DNA of 33,385 bases from assembly GCF_021028955.1 (NCBI RefSeq), contig NZ_JAIWPE010000051.1, positions 1 through 33,385 on the forward strand. Direction: 5' to 3'. Each line of letters begins with the position of its first letter. Positions within the stretch are counted from its first letter, which is position 1. This document shows, in pieces, positions 1 through 8,108 of the stretch. Source of the stretch: Salipaludibacillus sp. CUR1. GTDB lineage: Bacteria; Bacillota; Bacilli; Bacillales; Salisediminibacteriaceae. The translations under genes and the position numbers were made by a program. A model generated the notes under the pieces. That model did not search any database, had not been told where the DNA came from, and was given only the letters and a program-made list of their open reading frames with translations.

Positions 1-132
1 AAAAAAAAGGGAACAAGGTCGTTATATGCCTCGTCCGCCTTTTTTTAAAATTAACCCAAAATATTGTTTACATATATTAACATTGGTGTATTTATTTTAC
101 TTACGTGCAATCGTTATGGGACAGACCCCCCA
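1..132. repeat. Left copy of a 132-bp inverted repeat at the window ends
   Basis: Bases 1-132 are the reverse complement of 33223-33354. I count five mismatches: two transitions near 95-100 and three in the 5-base loop of a G/C palindrome at 118-131 (ACAGA here, TCTGT in the other copy read in the same direction). It has no convincing gene. It starts with eight A residues and contains an AT-rich core. It may be a dispersed non-autonomous repeat, which would also explain why a contig could end here; that is inference. Confidence 0.85.
117..132. repeat. REP-like G/C palindrome, copy 1
   Basis: TGGGACAGACCCCCCA: a member of the GGGG-TCTGA-CCCC palindrome family found five times in this window. 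One arm is shortened to GGG. It lies at the inner edge of the left inverted repeat. Confidence 0.7.
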
Positions 133-157
133 GTAATTTCCTCCTCCCCAACAAAAA

Positions 158-191
158 GGGTGCGGCAGCCCGTCAACCGGCTGCCGCACCC
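158..191 (-). terminator. Intrinsic terminator of the abgT operon
   Basis: A perfect 13-bp stem, GGGTGCGGCAGCC pairing with GGCTGCCGCACCC (158-170 with 179-191). Read on the minus strand it is followed by TTTTTG. It lies 16 bases past the stop codon of the regulator gene and ends the five-gene operon. Confidence 0.9.
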
Positions 192-206
192 AAACTCTGC
201 GTATAC

Positions 207-1505
207 TTAAATATTCAATTCATATATTTTCCGTGGGCGGCCCCGGCCGCCTGACTGTTCTTCGCCGACGATCGTGGCGAGGCCGGCTTCTTCCAGTTCA
301 TGAAGAATACGGCGGGCGTTTCTTTCTGAGTTGGCGAGCCACTGTGAAACTTCCTGGGAGGTGACCCGGTTCTTTTTGTAGTGTTTAAGAAACGAGGCGA
401 GCTTCGACACAACGGCGGGACTTAAATTCCGGGTGCCCAATTTGGTTTTCCATTGTTCGTTCAGCCGGCGCTGGTTGTACGTAAATGACTTGTCGGTATG
501 GAATACTTCAGTAATTTGTTTGTTCTCATCCACTTTAATAATGACTGGTTTTTCGTGTTTACGCGCGTCCCGGAAAGCGAGGCGGACGTGCTGTTCTGCC
601 TCAAGGGAAGTTAATCCGTAGCCGACCCCGAGGCGTATTGTCAGTTTCGCCTGCAGTCTTGCCGACTCCAATAAATAAAACGGCCATGGATGGGTTTCAA
701 TTTCTCCCCGTGTCGTATAAATAAAGAACAACCCGTCTCCCATCTGGACGAGTGAGCCTTTTAATTCTTCAGTGTAGTCAAGAAGAAGGCGTTTCAATTC
801 AAGTTCCTGGTGTTTTCGTTTGTAGGAATACAGCTGGCCTTCGGATTCGTTGTTTGCCTCGAACACTTCAAGCCCGACGATGGCAATCTGGCTTTTTCTG
901 TACCAGTCGGCGTTTCCCCGTTCTTTCAGAAGTTCAAGAGTGACCTGGGTCGTTACAGCCGTCACCGTAATCCTGTAAACAGGAATACCTTCTGACTTAA
1001 GCTGCTGATAGACGGAACGGATACATGTGAAAGCAATCTCTGATTCACCTGAATGATATTTGTTCCTGTGGAATTCCACGATATCTTCAGCCGGTTTGTA
1101 GCCGCTGTAAGGAAACGTTTGGACGTTCAACGAGTCGAGATTGTAGGTGGATTTAACCCAGTCAATTTCCCCTGTATGAATCGTATCAAGACTGACCGCC
1201 GTCATTTTCTCCGGTTTATGGTACTGGGCTTCCAGTAATTTTCCTAATAAACTGGAACCGTGCAGAGGAGGGAAGAGGGCGGTATCTTCAGTGACAAGCT
1301 TTTTTTCCATGGCAAACGCATAAGGAGCTTGCCCTGAAAACAGCCACTGGTCGATTTGGCTTGAGTTTTCCAAAATAATAGTTTCCGTTTCTTCGGTTTT
1401 TTCATAGGAAAATTCATGGATTTCAAACTCTTCATATTTTCTGGCAATAGGCGAGATTGTATTAATTGAATCTTCAGGGCCGATGATTCCTAAACGTATT
1501 TTCAC
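207..1505 (-). CDS. Transcriptional regulator: sensor, degenerate GGDEF-like domain, winged helix
   Basis: Last gene of the abgT/M20 operon, 432 residues from a GTG at 1505. That start lies 6 bases after an AGGTG Shine-Dalgarno and one base after the previous stop; a GTG at 1514 is the alternative. Residues 1-200 resemble a ligand sensor of the PrpR-N/periplasmic-binding kind, by general look only. Residues about 205-345 read like a nucleotide-cyclase fold: a MGDGLFF segment stands where GGDEF would be, followed by the RLGVGYG and AFRDARK pattern typical of the end of GGDEF domains. The active-site signature is lost, so enzymatic activity is unlikely. The last 75 residues form a winged helix, with a SERNARRILHELEEAGL recognition-helix region and a GGRGRPRK wing. 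It probably controls its own operon in response to a substrate or nucleotide; the ligand is unknown. Confidence 0.75.
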   Translation of the reverse strand: MKIRLGIIGPEDSINTISPIARKYEEFEIHEFSYEKTEETETIILENSSQIDQWLFSGQAPYAFAMEKKLVTEDTALFPPLHGSSLLGKLLEAQYHKPEKMTAVSLDTIHTGEIDWVKSTYNLDSLNVQTFPYSGYKPAEDIVEFHRNKYHSGESEIAFTCIRSVYQQLKSEGIPVYRITVTAVTTQVTLELLKERGNADWYRKSQIAIVGLEVFEANNESEGQLYSYKRKHQELELKRLLLDYTEELKGSLVQMGDGLFFIYTTRGEIETHPWPFYLLESARLQAKLTIRLGVGYGLTSLEAEQHVRLAFRDARKHEKPVIIKVDENKQITEVFHTDKSFTYNQRRLNEQWKTKLGTRNLSPAVVSKLASFLKHYKKNRVTSQEVSQWLANSERNARRILHELEEAGLATIVGEEQSGGRGRPRKIYELNI

Positions 1506-1506
1506 T

Positions 1507-2754
1507 TCAGTCACCTGCTTTATTTTTTATATACGCAGCAAGCAGTTTCACTCCCTTTTCGAGGTCATCGAGGGAGGCATGTTCTTCAGGGTGGTGGCTC
1601 AGCCCGTCTTTACACGGAATAAATACGAGTCCTGAGGGCCATTTGCGGGCCATGTTCATTACATCGTGGCCGGCTCCGCTTTCCAGGGTGAAATTGTTTA
1701 AGCCTGCTTGTTCCGCTGCGCGGGTCAAATCTTTATGGACGGATTCGTCTAAAAAGATTGAAGGATTGTTCACGAGTGTCTGTATGTTTATTGTAGCACG
1801 GAACGTCTCCTCAATTTCAGCTGTTTTCTTCCGGATTTCTTCTGCCATCTTCTCTTTCAGTTCGTCAGACACACTGCGTATGTCTACGCCGACAGTTACT
1901 TTGCCGGGAATCACATTCATGACGTTCGGTTCATTGCTTATTGTACTCGCTGTTGCCACAAGAGGAGTGTCATTTTCTTCATTAAATGCAAGTGCCCGGT
2001 TGTAAATAAAACTGATCAGCTCTGCTGCGCTGACAAGTGCGTCTTGCCGGTCTGCCATAGGCGTAGTGCCGGTGTGCCCGGCTTTGCCGAATATGTCGAT
2101 GTTGAGGCGGATCGGACAGGCGATCGCTGTCACAGCACCAACCTCGCCCCTTGCTTTTTCTATACGGGTGCCTTGTTCAATATGGAGTTCAACAAACGAG
2201 GAAAGGTCACCTGCATCCCTTTCAGCTTTCGGACTTTCATCATAATTCAGACCGCGTTCTTCCATGGCCTGTTTAATCGTCACGCCGTCTTTGTCAGGCA
2301 CTTCTGCGAGAGCTTCAGTATCCAGCATGCCGCTCATCGCTTTACTGCCAATCGTTGAAACACCGAACCTGGCTGATTCTTCTGAAGCAAAACAGATAAC
2401 TTCAACCGGGCGGTCTGGTGTAAAACCTTCTTTTTTAAGCTGATAGACCGTTCCTAATCCGCAAAGCACGCCGGCTACACCATCATATCCGCCGCCATTA
2501 GTCACGGTATCAACGTGCGAGCCGAGAGCAATGGCCGGCTTTTCTTCCGCCGGGCTGCCGGGTATCCACCTGGCAATGACGTTGCCCGCTTCATCTTCAC
2601 GGATAGTGAGATCCATCTCTTTAGCAATCTGAATAAATGCGTCTCTCGCTTCCCATTCTTCAGGGCTGAATGAAAGCCTGGTGAAACCGTCCGGCTGGTC
2701 CATTGTATCGGTTAAATTCAATTTTAATAAATTGTGTTCAAGCCAAGTCTTCAT
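1507..2754 (-). CDS. M20 family Zn-hydrolase, N-carbamoyl-amino acid hydrolase / allantoate amidohydrolase type
   Basis: 415 residues, the usual length for the hydantoinase/carbamoylase branch of M20. Binuclear metal ligands are visible: His80 (GSHVDTV), Asp91 (GGGYDGVAG), Glu125/Glu126 (ASEESARFG), His191 (ELHIEQG) and the C-terminal SHHPEEH at 386-392. The family cleaves N-carbamoyl or related amide groups from amino acids in the cytoplasm. The start ATG overlaps the stop of the upstream gene in an ATGA arrangement and follows AGGAGG by 7 bases, so translation is coupled. With two other M20 enzymes and an AbgT transporter it forms one catabolic unit. The exact substrate (carbamoyl amino acid, ureido compound or acylated amino acid) cannot be read from sequence. 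Confidence 0.88.
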   Translation of the reverse strand: MKTWLEHNLLKLNLTDTMDQPDGFTRLSFSPEEWEARDAFIQIAKEMDLTIREDEAGNVIARWIPGSPAEEKPAIALGSHVDTVTNGGGYDGVAGVLCGLGTVYQLKKEGFTPDRPVEVICFASEESARFGVSTIGSKAMSGMLDTEALAEVPDKDGVTIKQAMEERGLNYDESPKAERDAGDLSSFVELHIEQGTRIEKARGEVGAVTAIACPIRLNIDIFGKAGHTGTTPMADRQDALVSAAELISFIYNRALAFNEENDTPLVATASTISNEPNVMNVIPGKVTVGVDIRSVSDELKEKMAEEIRKKTAEIEETFRATINIQTLVNNPSIFLDESVHKDLTRAAEQAGLNNFTLESGAGHDVMNMARKWPSGLVFIPCKDGLSHHPEEHASLDDLEKGVKLLAAYIKNKAGD

Positions 2755-4076
2755 ATCAGGTCCTCCTGTGCGTTTATGTCCAGAATCATATGGATGAGTG
2801 TGTCGACAGCTGCAGCCAGCGTCTTTTCATCAAAATCAAATTTCGTATGGTGATGGCTGTAGGGAAGGGGGGTTCCATAAAGCATGTACGTTGCTTTTCC
2901 GCCTTGTTCCTGGACGCGGTTCATCATATGGGCCGCATCCTCAGACGCACCAAATGGAAGAGAATCTATAATTTTTATCTCCCGGCGCGATCTCCCGGCC
3001 GCTCGTTTGGCAATTTCGATCCACTCGGTATCGCACACCGCAGATACGCCTTCTCCAGTAATGGTGATGTGTTCTTTCACTCCGTACATTGCTGCCGATG
3101 ATTTTAAAATGTTAACCGCTTGATCGACGACGTACTCGTTCAGTTTGTTCGTACTTCCCCTCGTCTCAATTTCAAGGACGGCTTCATCAGCTACAATGTT
3201 TCTGCCCCGTCCTGCGTGAAAGGTTCCGACATTAAGCCTGGTCGTTCCTTCCGGGTGGGGAGGGATGGTCTCTAAATGGAGAGCAGCAGCGGCCCCTGCC
3301 AGAAGAGCGTTTTTCCCTTCATGAGGGTTGAGGCCGGCATGAGCGGATTTCCCTTCAAACCGGCAGTCAATTTTAGTAGTGGCCAAAAGTCCGGAGACTG
3401 TAGCCGCAACTGACCCAACCTCCATCGGCTGGATGCCGATGTGGCCGCTTAGAAAATAATCAACACCGTTAAGCCACCCTTTATCAACGATAGACTTTGC
3501 CCCGCGGCTCCCTTCCTCAGCCGGCTGAAAAATTAACGTGAATTTACCGGACAGCCGGTCACGGAGGGCATGCAGCAAGTGAGCTAAAGCGATACCGATG
3601 GCTGTATGACCGTCATGGGCGCACGCATGCATCGACCCTTCCTGGCGGGACCGGAACTGCTCCCTTGCCGGCAAGTGGTCATCCTCTCCGCTTTCAGTAA
3701 TCGGGAGAGCATCAATATCAAACCGCAAGGCGGTATGCGGGCCAGGTTTCTTTGTGTCCATCACAGCAATAACACCTGTCCGACCACCTTTCAATTTTTC
3801 AAGCAACTCTTCAGGAACTTGATTCTCTTCGGCTTTTTTAAAAAAATAGTCGTCGATGAGCTCCGGGGGGGGGCCCATTCTTGCCTCCTCCCACGTCACG
3901 TCTTCTCCGGTAAAGATGTCAAACGACAAATCAGCCAGTTCTTTTACAATCGCGCAAGTTGTCTGGTATTCACACCAGCCAGGCTCCGCCAGCTGGTGGA
4001 ATTTCCTTCGCAATCTGCTTACCTGCCGTTCTGTTATTTCTATTTCCTCAGGGGGAAGATCAATTGGGCCGTCCAT
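2751..4076 (-). CDS. M20 amidohydrolase, AbgA-like (p-aminobenzoyl-glutamate hydrolase subunit A family)
   Basis: 441 residues. It follows the E. coli AbgA pattern along its length: an N-terminal WCEYQT segment, an insertion at about 65-98 with RMGPP, then RFDIDALPITE, MHACAHDGHTAIG (149-161), IFQPAEEG (182-189) and a C-terminal HHHTKFDFDE. Probable metal or catalytic residues are Cys152, His154 and His157, Glu187/Glu188, His212 and His408-410. AbgA-type enzymes cleave aryl-glutamate or related amides. In E. coli AbgA pairs with AbgB and AbgT; here the second M20 gene upstream may play the AbgB role, which is inference. AGGAGG lies 6 bases before the ATG, and only one base separates it from the upstream stop, showing tight coupling. 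Confidence 0.9.
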   Translation of the reverse strand: MDGPIDLPPEEIEITERQVSRLRRKFHQLAEPGWCEYQTTCAIVKELADLSFDIFTGEDVTWEEARMGPPPELIDDYFFKKAEENQVPEELLEKLKGGRTGVIAVMDTKKPGPHTALRFDIDALPITESGEDDHLPAREQFRSRQEGSMHACAHDGHTAIGIALAHLLHALRDRLSGKFTLIFQPAEEGSRGAKSIVDKGWLNGVDYFLSGHIGIQPMEVGSVAATVSGLLATTKIDCRFEGKSAHAGLNPHEGKNALLAGAAAALHLETIPPHPEGTTRLNVGTFHAGRGRNIVADEAVLEIETRGSTNKLNEYVVDQAVNILKSSAAMYGVKEHITITGEGVSAVCDTEWIEIAKRAAGRSRREIKIIDSLPFGASEDAAHMMNRVQEQGGKATYMLYGTPLPYSHHHTKFDFDEKTLAAAVDTLIHMILDINAQEDLI

Positions 4077-4077
4077 T

Positions 4078-5283
4078 TTACTCCTCCTTATTTTTCAAAG
4101 ATGCAAGTGCTGAGAAAGCTACTTCAGTCATGCATTCAATGCCGATAGTTAACGCTCTTTCGTCAATATCGAACTCCGGATCGTGAAGAGGGCGCTGGAC
4201 TTCCCGGGATGGGATGGCGGTTCCGAGCCAGTAGTAAACACCTGGGTAATGCTGCAGAAACTGCCCGAAATCTTCGCCGCCCATGCTTGGCTGAATATCT
4301 GGTGCCGCTTCGCTTCCGAGAGTGGACAATACGGTCTCTTTTACGAGGGAAGCCCATTCGCCGGTATTCACTGTGGCAGGGTAGCCGTCCATGTATGTCA
4401 CTTTTGCGCTGGCTCCCATAGAAGAACTCACACCTTCAGCTATCGAAACCATTTTCTTTTTAATCATTGCTTTCACATCATCTTTGTACGTCCGGACCGT
4501 TCCTTCCAGTGTCACTTCTTCAGCTATGACGTTGTAACGGGAACCACCTTCAATTTTCCCGATAGTGATAACGGCAGATTCCAGAGGATCGGTGTTCCTG
4601 CTTACGATCGTCTGCAACGACGAAATGACCTGATTGGCAACGACGATAGCATCGACCGTCTGATGTGGCATACTGGCGTGTCCGGATGATCCTTTAATAA
4701 CTATTTTGAACCTGTCGGAATTCCCCATCATGGCTCCGGGCCGCACGCCGATCTGGCCGACAGGCAAATCAGGCCAGACATGCTGGGCAAAAATGGCTTC
4801 AGGTTCAAACTCATGAAAGACGCCGTCTATCATCATCTGGACGGCCCCTCCAGTGGGCGCATTTTCTTCCGCCGGCTGAAATACGAGGAGGACGGTGCCT
4901 TCGAGGGAGTGTTTATATTTATTTAAAAGCATACCTGTACCAAGTAGCATGGCTACATGGGCATCATGTCCGCATGCATGCATTTTGTTTTCAAAGTTGG
5001 ATATAAAATCGTGTGTATTTTTTTCGTTTATCGGCAGGGCATCCATATCAGCTCTGAGCGCGATGGTTTTCCCGGGAAGGTCACCGCGGATCACACCGAG
5101 AACTCCGGTGCCTGCGTAGCCTGTTGAGTAAGGAATATCTTCTATATCCAAAATATCCTGTATCAGCTTTGACGTCTCGAATTCTTCATTGCTCAGTTCA
5201 GGATTCCGATGAAGCGTCCGGCGAATCCGGATAATTTCTTCTTCTATTTTTTTAGCTTCTTCTCTGACAGTTATCTCTTTCAT
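4078..5283 (-). CDS. M20D amidohydrolase (N-acyl amino acid / hippurate hydrolase type)
   Basis: 401 residues with the classic M20D signatures: LHRNPELSNEE, RADMDALPI (77-85), MHACGHDAHVAMLLG (101-115; Cys104 and His106 metal ligands), FQPAEEN (135-141, Glu139 as catalytic base), a dimerisation domain around 185-300 with GSSGHASMPH, and a C-terminal LHDPEFDID ligand region. The family hydrolyses N-acyl amino acids such as hippurate or N-acetyl amino acids. It is the second gene of the operon, 82 bases after abgT, and the only one separated from its neighbour by a large stem-loop (5312-5357). A GAAGGTGTGAGG ribosome binding site precedes the ATG. Confidence 0.9.
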   Translation of the reverse strand: MKEITVREEAKKIEEEIIRIRRTLHRNPELSNEEFETSKLIQDILDIEDIPYSTGYAGTGVLGVIRGDLPGKTIALRADMDALPINEKNTHDFISNFENKMHACGHDAHVAMLLGTGMLLNKYKHSLEGTVLLVFQPAEENAPTGGAVQMMIDGVFHEFEPEAIFAQHVWPDLPVGQIGVRPGAMMGNSDRFKIVIKGSSGHASMPHQTVDAIVVANQVISSLQTIVSRNTDPLESAVITIGKIEGGSRYNVIAEEVTLEGTVRTYKDDVKAMIKKKMVSIAEGVSSSMGASAKVTYMDGYPATVNTGEWASLVKETVLSTLGSEAAPDIQPSMGGEDFGQFLQHYPGVYYWLGTAIPSREVQRPLHDPEFDIDERALTIGIECMTEVAFSALASLKNKEE

Positions 5284-5311
5284 TTACCTCACACCTTCTT
5301 ATAACTACTTG

Positions 5312-5357
5312 AAGGAAAGAGGACAGAGGGACGGCATCCGCCCCGGCCTCTTTCCTT
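5312..5357 (-). other. Intercistronic stem-loop between abgT and the M20D gene
   Basis: AAGGAAAGAGG at 5312-5322 pairs perfectly with CCTCTTTCCTT at 5347-5357, enclosing a G/C-rich loop that can fold further. There is no T-run on the minus strand after it (TTCAAG follows), so a full terminator is unlikely. An mRNA processing or stabilising hairpin, or a partial attenuator that lowers downstream enzyme expression relative to the transporter, fits better. Confidence 0.65.
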
Positions 5358-5365
5358 AAATACTT

Positions 5366-6910
5366 TTACAAACCTGGAGTAACCCCCGGTCCGATAGGGA
5401 GACCGATAAATGTCCAGATAATAAACATAATAATCCATAGTCCCAGGAACAGGAGGGCGTATGGAAGCATGATTGAGAACAACGTTCCGAATCCTGCACG
5501 GTTATCGTATTTTTTCATAAACGCCAGTACCATCGGCACATAAGGGTTCATCGGGGTAATAATATTTGTGGATGAATCGGCGATACGATAAGCAAGCTGG
5601 ACAAAAGCAGGATCGTAGTCAAGAATCATGAACATCGGAATAAAGACCGGCGCCATAAGTGCCCACTGGGCAGACCCGCTGAAAATAAACAGGTTCAGGA
5701 CAGCAGTAAGCAGAATGAATCCTACGATGACGCCCATGCCTGTGAAATTCAGGTTCTGAAGTATTTCCGCCCCGCTCACGGCAATGTACACACCGATGTT
5801 TGTCCAATCGAAGTAGGCGATAAACTGGGCCGCTGCGAAAATCAGGACGATGAAGCCGGACATATCTTTCATCGCTTTACCCATAAATTCAGGGACGTCC
5901 GATGACTTTTTGATTACTTGTGTCACAACCCCGTAGGTGATGGCGACGACAAGGAATAAGAAAAGGATGATCGGAATGATGTTTTCGAGGAAAAGGGACG
6001 GAACGATGGTTCCTTCTTCACCCCGCAAAATCCCGTTTGGCGGTACAATCGTTAATGAGACAAGAATAAGATAAGCGAGACCGGCAAGCCCTGCATATTT
6101 CAGGCCTTTGATTTCGAGGGCTGACGGCTCGTCTACTTTCTGGTCGACAGCGTCTGCATCTGCATAGGCCTCATTAAACTTTCCAAGCCGCGGTTCCACT
6201 ATCCGTTCTGTAACCCATGTTCCCACTGCCATAAGCATCAAAACAGATGCTGCCATGAAAAACCAGTTGTCTACTGGTGTAACGATAACGTTTTCATCGA
6301 TGCTCTGGGCAACTTCTGTTGAGATCCCTGATAAAAGAGCATCTGTTCCAGCGATGATGATGTTGGCTGTAAACCCTGCACCTACCCCGGCAAACCCTGC
6401 TGCCATACCTGCCAGCGGATGGCGTCCTAATGCGTAAAACACCATAGCGGCGAGGGGCGGGATAATAACGAACGCTGCATCAGATGCTAAGTTACCAATG
6501 ACCCCTGTTCCAATAATCACGAACGTCACGAGCCGTTTCGGCGCGTTTAGAATCGTTTTCTTCATGAAAGTCTCAATAAGACCGACCTTCTGTGCAAGCC
6601 CTATCCCGAACATCATGACGAGCACAAGGCCAAGAGGAGCGAATCCCGTGAAGTTTGTCAGCATGGATGAGAGCATAAATTCAAGACCGTCCGTTGAGAG
6701 CATGCTTCTGATCGCCACTTCCTCCTGTGTGCCAGGATGGACGACAGAAACTCCGAATAAACTGATGACCGATGATAGAAGAATAATTGCTACAGCTAAA
6801 TAGACAAAAATCATAAAGGGATGAGGAAGCTTGTTTCCTGCTTTTTCAACCACATCAAGAAACTTAAGAAAGAATCCCTTTTTCTCGTTACTGCTTTCGT
6901 ACTGACTCAT
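5366..6910 (-). CDS. abgT: AbgT-family transporter
   Basis: 514 residues from the second of two adjacent ATGs, chosen because it sits 6 bases from AGGAGG while the first sits 3. It is an integral membrane protein with about 12 hydrophobic segments. AbgT-family landmarks are visible: an N-terminal FLDVVEKAGNKLPHP, a GFAPLGLVLVMMFGIGLA segment, SDAAFVIIPPLAAMVF, GVGAGFTANIII, and late in the protein SSTNIITPMNPYVP. AbgT takes up p-aminobenzoyl-glutamate in E. coli, and some members export sulfonamides. Here the three co-transcribed hydrolases make import of an amidated amino acid more likely than drug export. It is the first gene of the operon. Confidence 0.92.
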   Translation of the reverse strand: MSQYESSNEKKGFFLKFLDVVEKAGNKLPHPFMIFVYLAVAIILLSSVISLFGVSVVHPGTQEEVAIRSMLSTDGLEFMLSSMLTNFTGFAPLGLVLVMMFGIGLAQKVGLIETFMKKTILNAPKRLVTFVIIGTGVIGNLASDAAFVIIPPLAAMVFYALGRHPLAGMAAGFAGVGAGFTANIIIAGTDALLSGISTEVAQSIDENVIVTPVDNWFFMAASVLMLMAVGTWVTERIVEPRLGKFNEAYADADAVDQKVDEPSALEIKGLKYAGLAGLAYLILVSLTIVPPNGILRGEEGTIVPSLFLENIIPIILFLFLVVAITYGVVTQVIKKSSDVPEFMGKAMKDMSGFIVLIFAAAQFIAYFDWTNIGVYIAVSGAEILQNLNFTGMGVIVGFILLTAVLNLFIFSGSAQWALMAPVFIPMFMILDYDPAFVQLAYRIADSSTNIITPMNPYVPMVLAFMKKYDNRAGFGTLFSIMLPYALLFLGLWIIMFIIWTFIGLPIGPGVTPGL

Positions 6911-6942
6911 CATGATCCTCCTTTTATTATCGTATCATATTT

Positions 6943-6968
6943 ACGGAAAATGTCTTTAATTATTCCGT
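6943..6968 (-). promoter_or_regulatory. Possible operator upstream of abgT
   Basis: ACGGAA (6943-6948) and TTCCGT (6963-6968) form an inverted repeat with a 14-base centre, 33 bases upstream of the abgT start. A related TTACGGACATTTTCGGACAA sequence lies at about 7161. The position suits a repressor or activator site for the operon's own regulator. No clear -35/-10 pair was found, so this is tentative. Confidence 0.35.
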
Positions 6969-7285
6969 TAATAAATAACCTATCATACTTTTATATATTT
7001 GTCTCTCTCTTTTATCAGAAAATTATAAAATCTATGTCAGAAAATATAACGAACTTAGGGGATTGGGAATATTATGAAAATATTAAGCCGGTAAAAAAGG
7101 ATCCAGGGTTAAGTATTAACAAATTACCCAGTCTTGGAAGGGTACTGGGCAGGTTCTGATTTACGGACATTTTCGGACAATGATAGAAAATAGTGATTTT
7201 GGGATTATTTTTTCATTCGCAGGAATACATTCAGGGAAGGATTCGGGAGGGCGAGTTAGCCAGGGGATGTGAGACCAAGCAAAAA
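6969..7285. other. Gene-free stretch upstream of abgT
   Basis: AT-rich at first, then G-rich. I find no ORF with a ribosome binding site. CCCAGT (7128-7133) and ACTGGG (7145-7150) make a small inverted repeat. The CCAAGACTGGGTAA region here (minus strand) resembles CCAAGACTTGGGTAA near 9276, hinting at a short dispersed repeat, but the similarity is weak. Confidence 0.4.
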
Positions 7286-7311
7286 GCAAGGAGATTAATA
7301 GGACTCCTTGC
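7286..7311 (-). terminator. Intrinsic terminator of the molybdopterin oxidoreductase gene
   Basis: GCAAGGAG (7286-7293) pairs with CTCCTTGC (7304-7311). On the minus strand it is followed by TTTTT. It lies about 77 bases past the stop codon of the 7388-7978 gene. Confidence 0.75.
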
Positions 7312-7387
7312 CTTTAAAAAATAAGTTGCCTGTTAATTTGGGAAAACGGGTTCTTTATGTCTGCTGGTGAAGGACGGGTTCACAGGC

Positions 7388-7978
7388 TCATCTGTAACGG
7401 TCTTCTTTGAAGGGATCGGCTGTCATGGAATAGCCGAGTTCTTCCCAGAACCCTTCTTCGTCTTCTTTCATAAATTTAATGCCGGACACCCACTTCGTCC
7501 CTTTCCATAAATAAAAGGAGGCGGGAGGGATGAAGCGGAGCGGAAACCCGTGTTTCGGGGAAATATCCTCCCAATCCCGGTTAGTATCTTTCCACCTGTA
7601 AACGAACAGGGCGTCATCTCCAAGAAGCCTGTCAAGCGGCAGGTTGGCTGAATAGCCGAAAGGATCGCCATTGTAATAGCCATAAATTTTTACAAAGTTA
7701 ACGTCTTCTTTAAGAGATGTTAATGAGAGAAACTCCCGGAGAGCGATGCCTTCGAATGTGGTAGCAAATTTCGACCAGGTCGGGACACAATGCATATCAA
7801 TCGTTGAAACAGTTTTAGGAAGCGCCATCACGTCATCAAAGCTAAGTGAAACTTCTTCCTTCACTTCGCCAAAAAGCCTGAATTTCCACGTTTCTTTATT
7901 AAACGTGTAGATTTCCCCCTGATGCAGAACCGGCCATTTTTCTGTTTCGAATTGTCCGGGCGGCAGCTGATTTTTCAT
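7388..7978 (-). CDS. Sulfite oxidase-like molybdopterin-binding oxidoreductase
   Basis: 196 residues from the ATG at 7978, 9 bases after AAAGGAG; the ATG at 7987 overlaps that ribosome binding site and is rejected. It is a single oxidoreductase molybdopterin-binding domain like the small stand-alone Bacillus proteins (YuiH type). The DMHCVPTW segment holds the conserved cysteine that ligands molybdenum in this family, and the C-terminal PLRFIPPASFYLWKGTKWVSGIKF segment matches the family's end. There is no Tat signal, haem domain or dimerisation domain, so it is probably cytoplasmic. The electron partner is unknown. It is divergent from the luciferase-like gene, with a 130-bp shared control region. 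Confidence 0.85.
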   Translation of the reverse strand: MKNQLPPGQFETEKWPVLHQGEIYTFNKETWKFRLFGEVKEEVSLSFDDVMALPKTVSTIDMHCVPTWSKFATTFEGIALREFLSLTSLKEDVNFVKIYGYYNGDPFGYSANLPLDRLLGDDALFVYRWKDTNRDWEDISPKHGFPLRFIPPASFYLWKGTKWVSGIKFMKEDEEGFWEELGYSMTADPFKEDRYR

Positions 7979-8044
7979 AACAACCATCTCCTTTACAGGT
8001 TAGTTCGGTTTGCGAAGCATAATAGTGTGAATCAGCGGCTGATA

Positions 8045-8073
8045 TTGGTAGACTACTTTGTAAGGAATATACA
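8045..8073 (+). promoter_or_regulatory. Sigma-A-like promoter of the luciferase-like gene
   Basis: TTGGTA (8045-8050), a 17-base spacer, then TATACA (8068-8073). Transcription would start near 8080, about 30 bases before the ATG at 8109. Confidence 0.6.
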
Positions 8074-8108
8074 ATTAATTTTTAGATAAAAAGAAGGGAG
8101 AGATTCCC

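Noticed and set aside
6821-7159. 112-codon plus-strand frame upstream of abgT
   Set aside because: It overlaps the start of abgT on the opposite strand, has no ribosome binding site and no recognisable domain.
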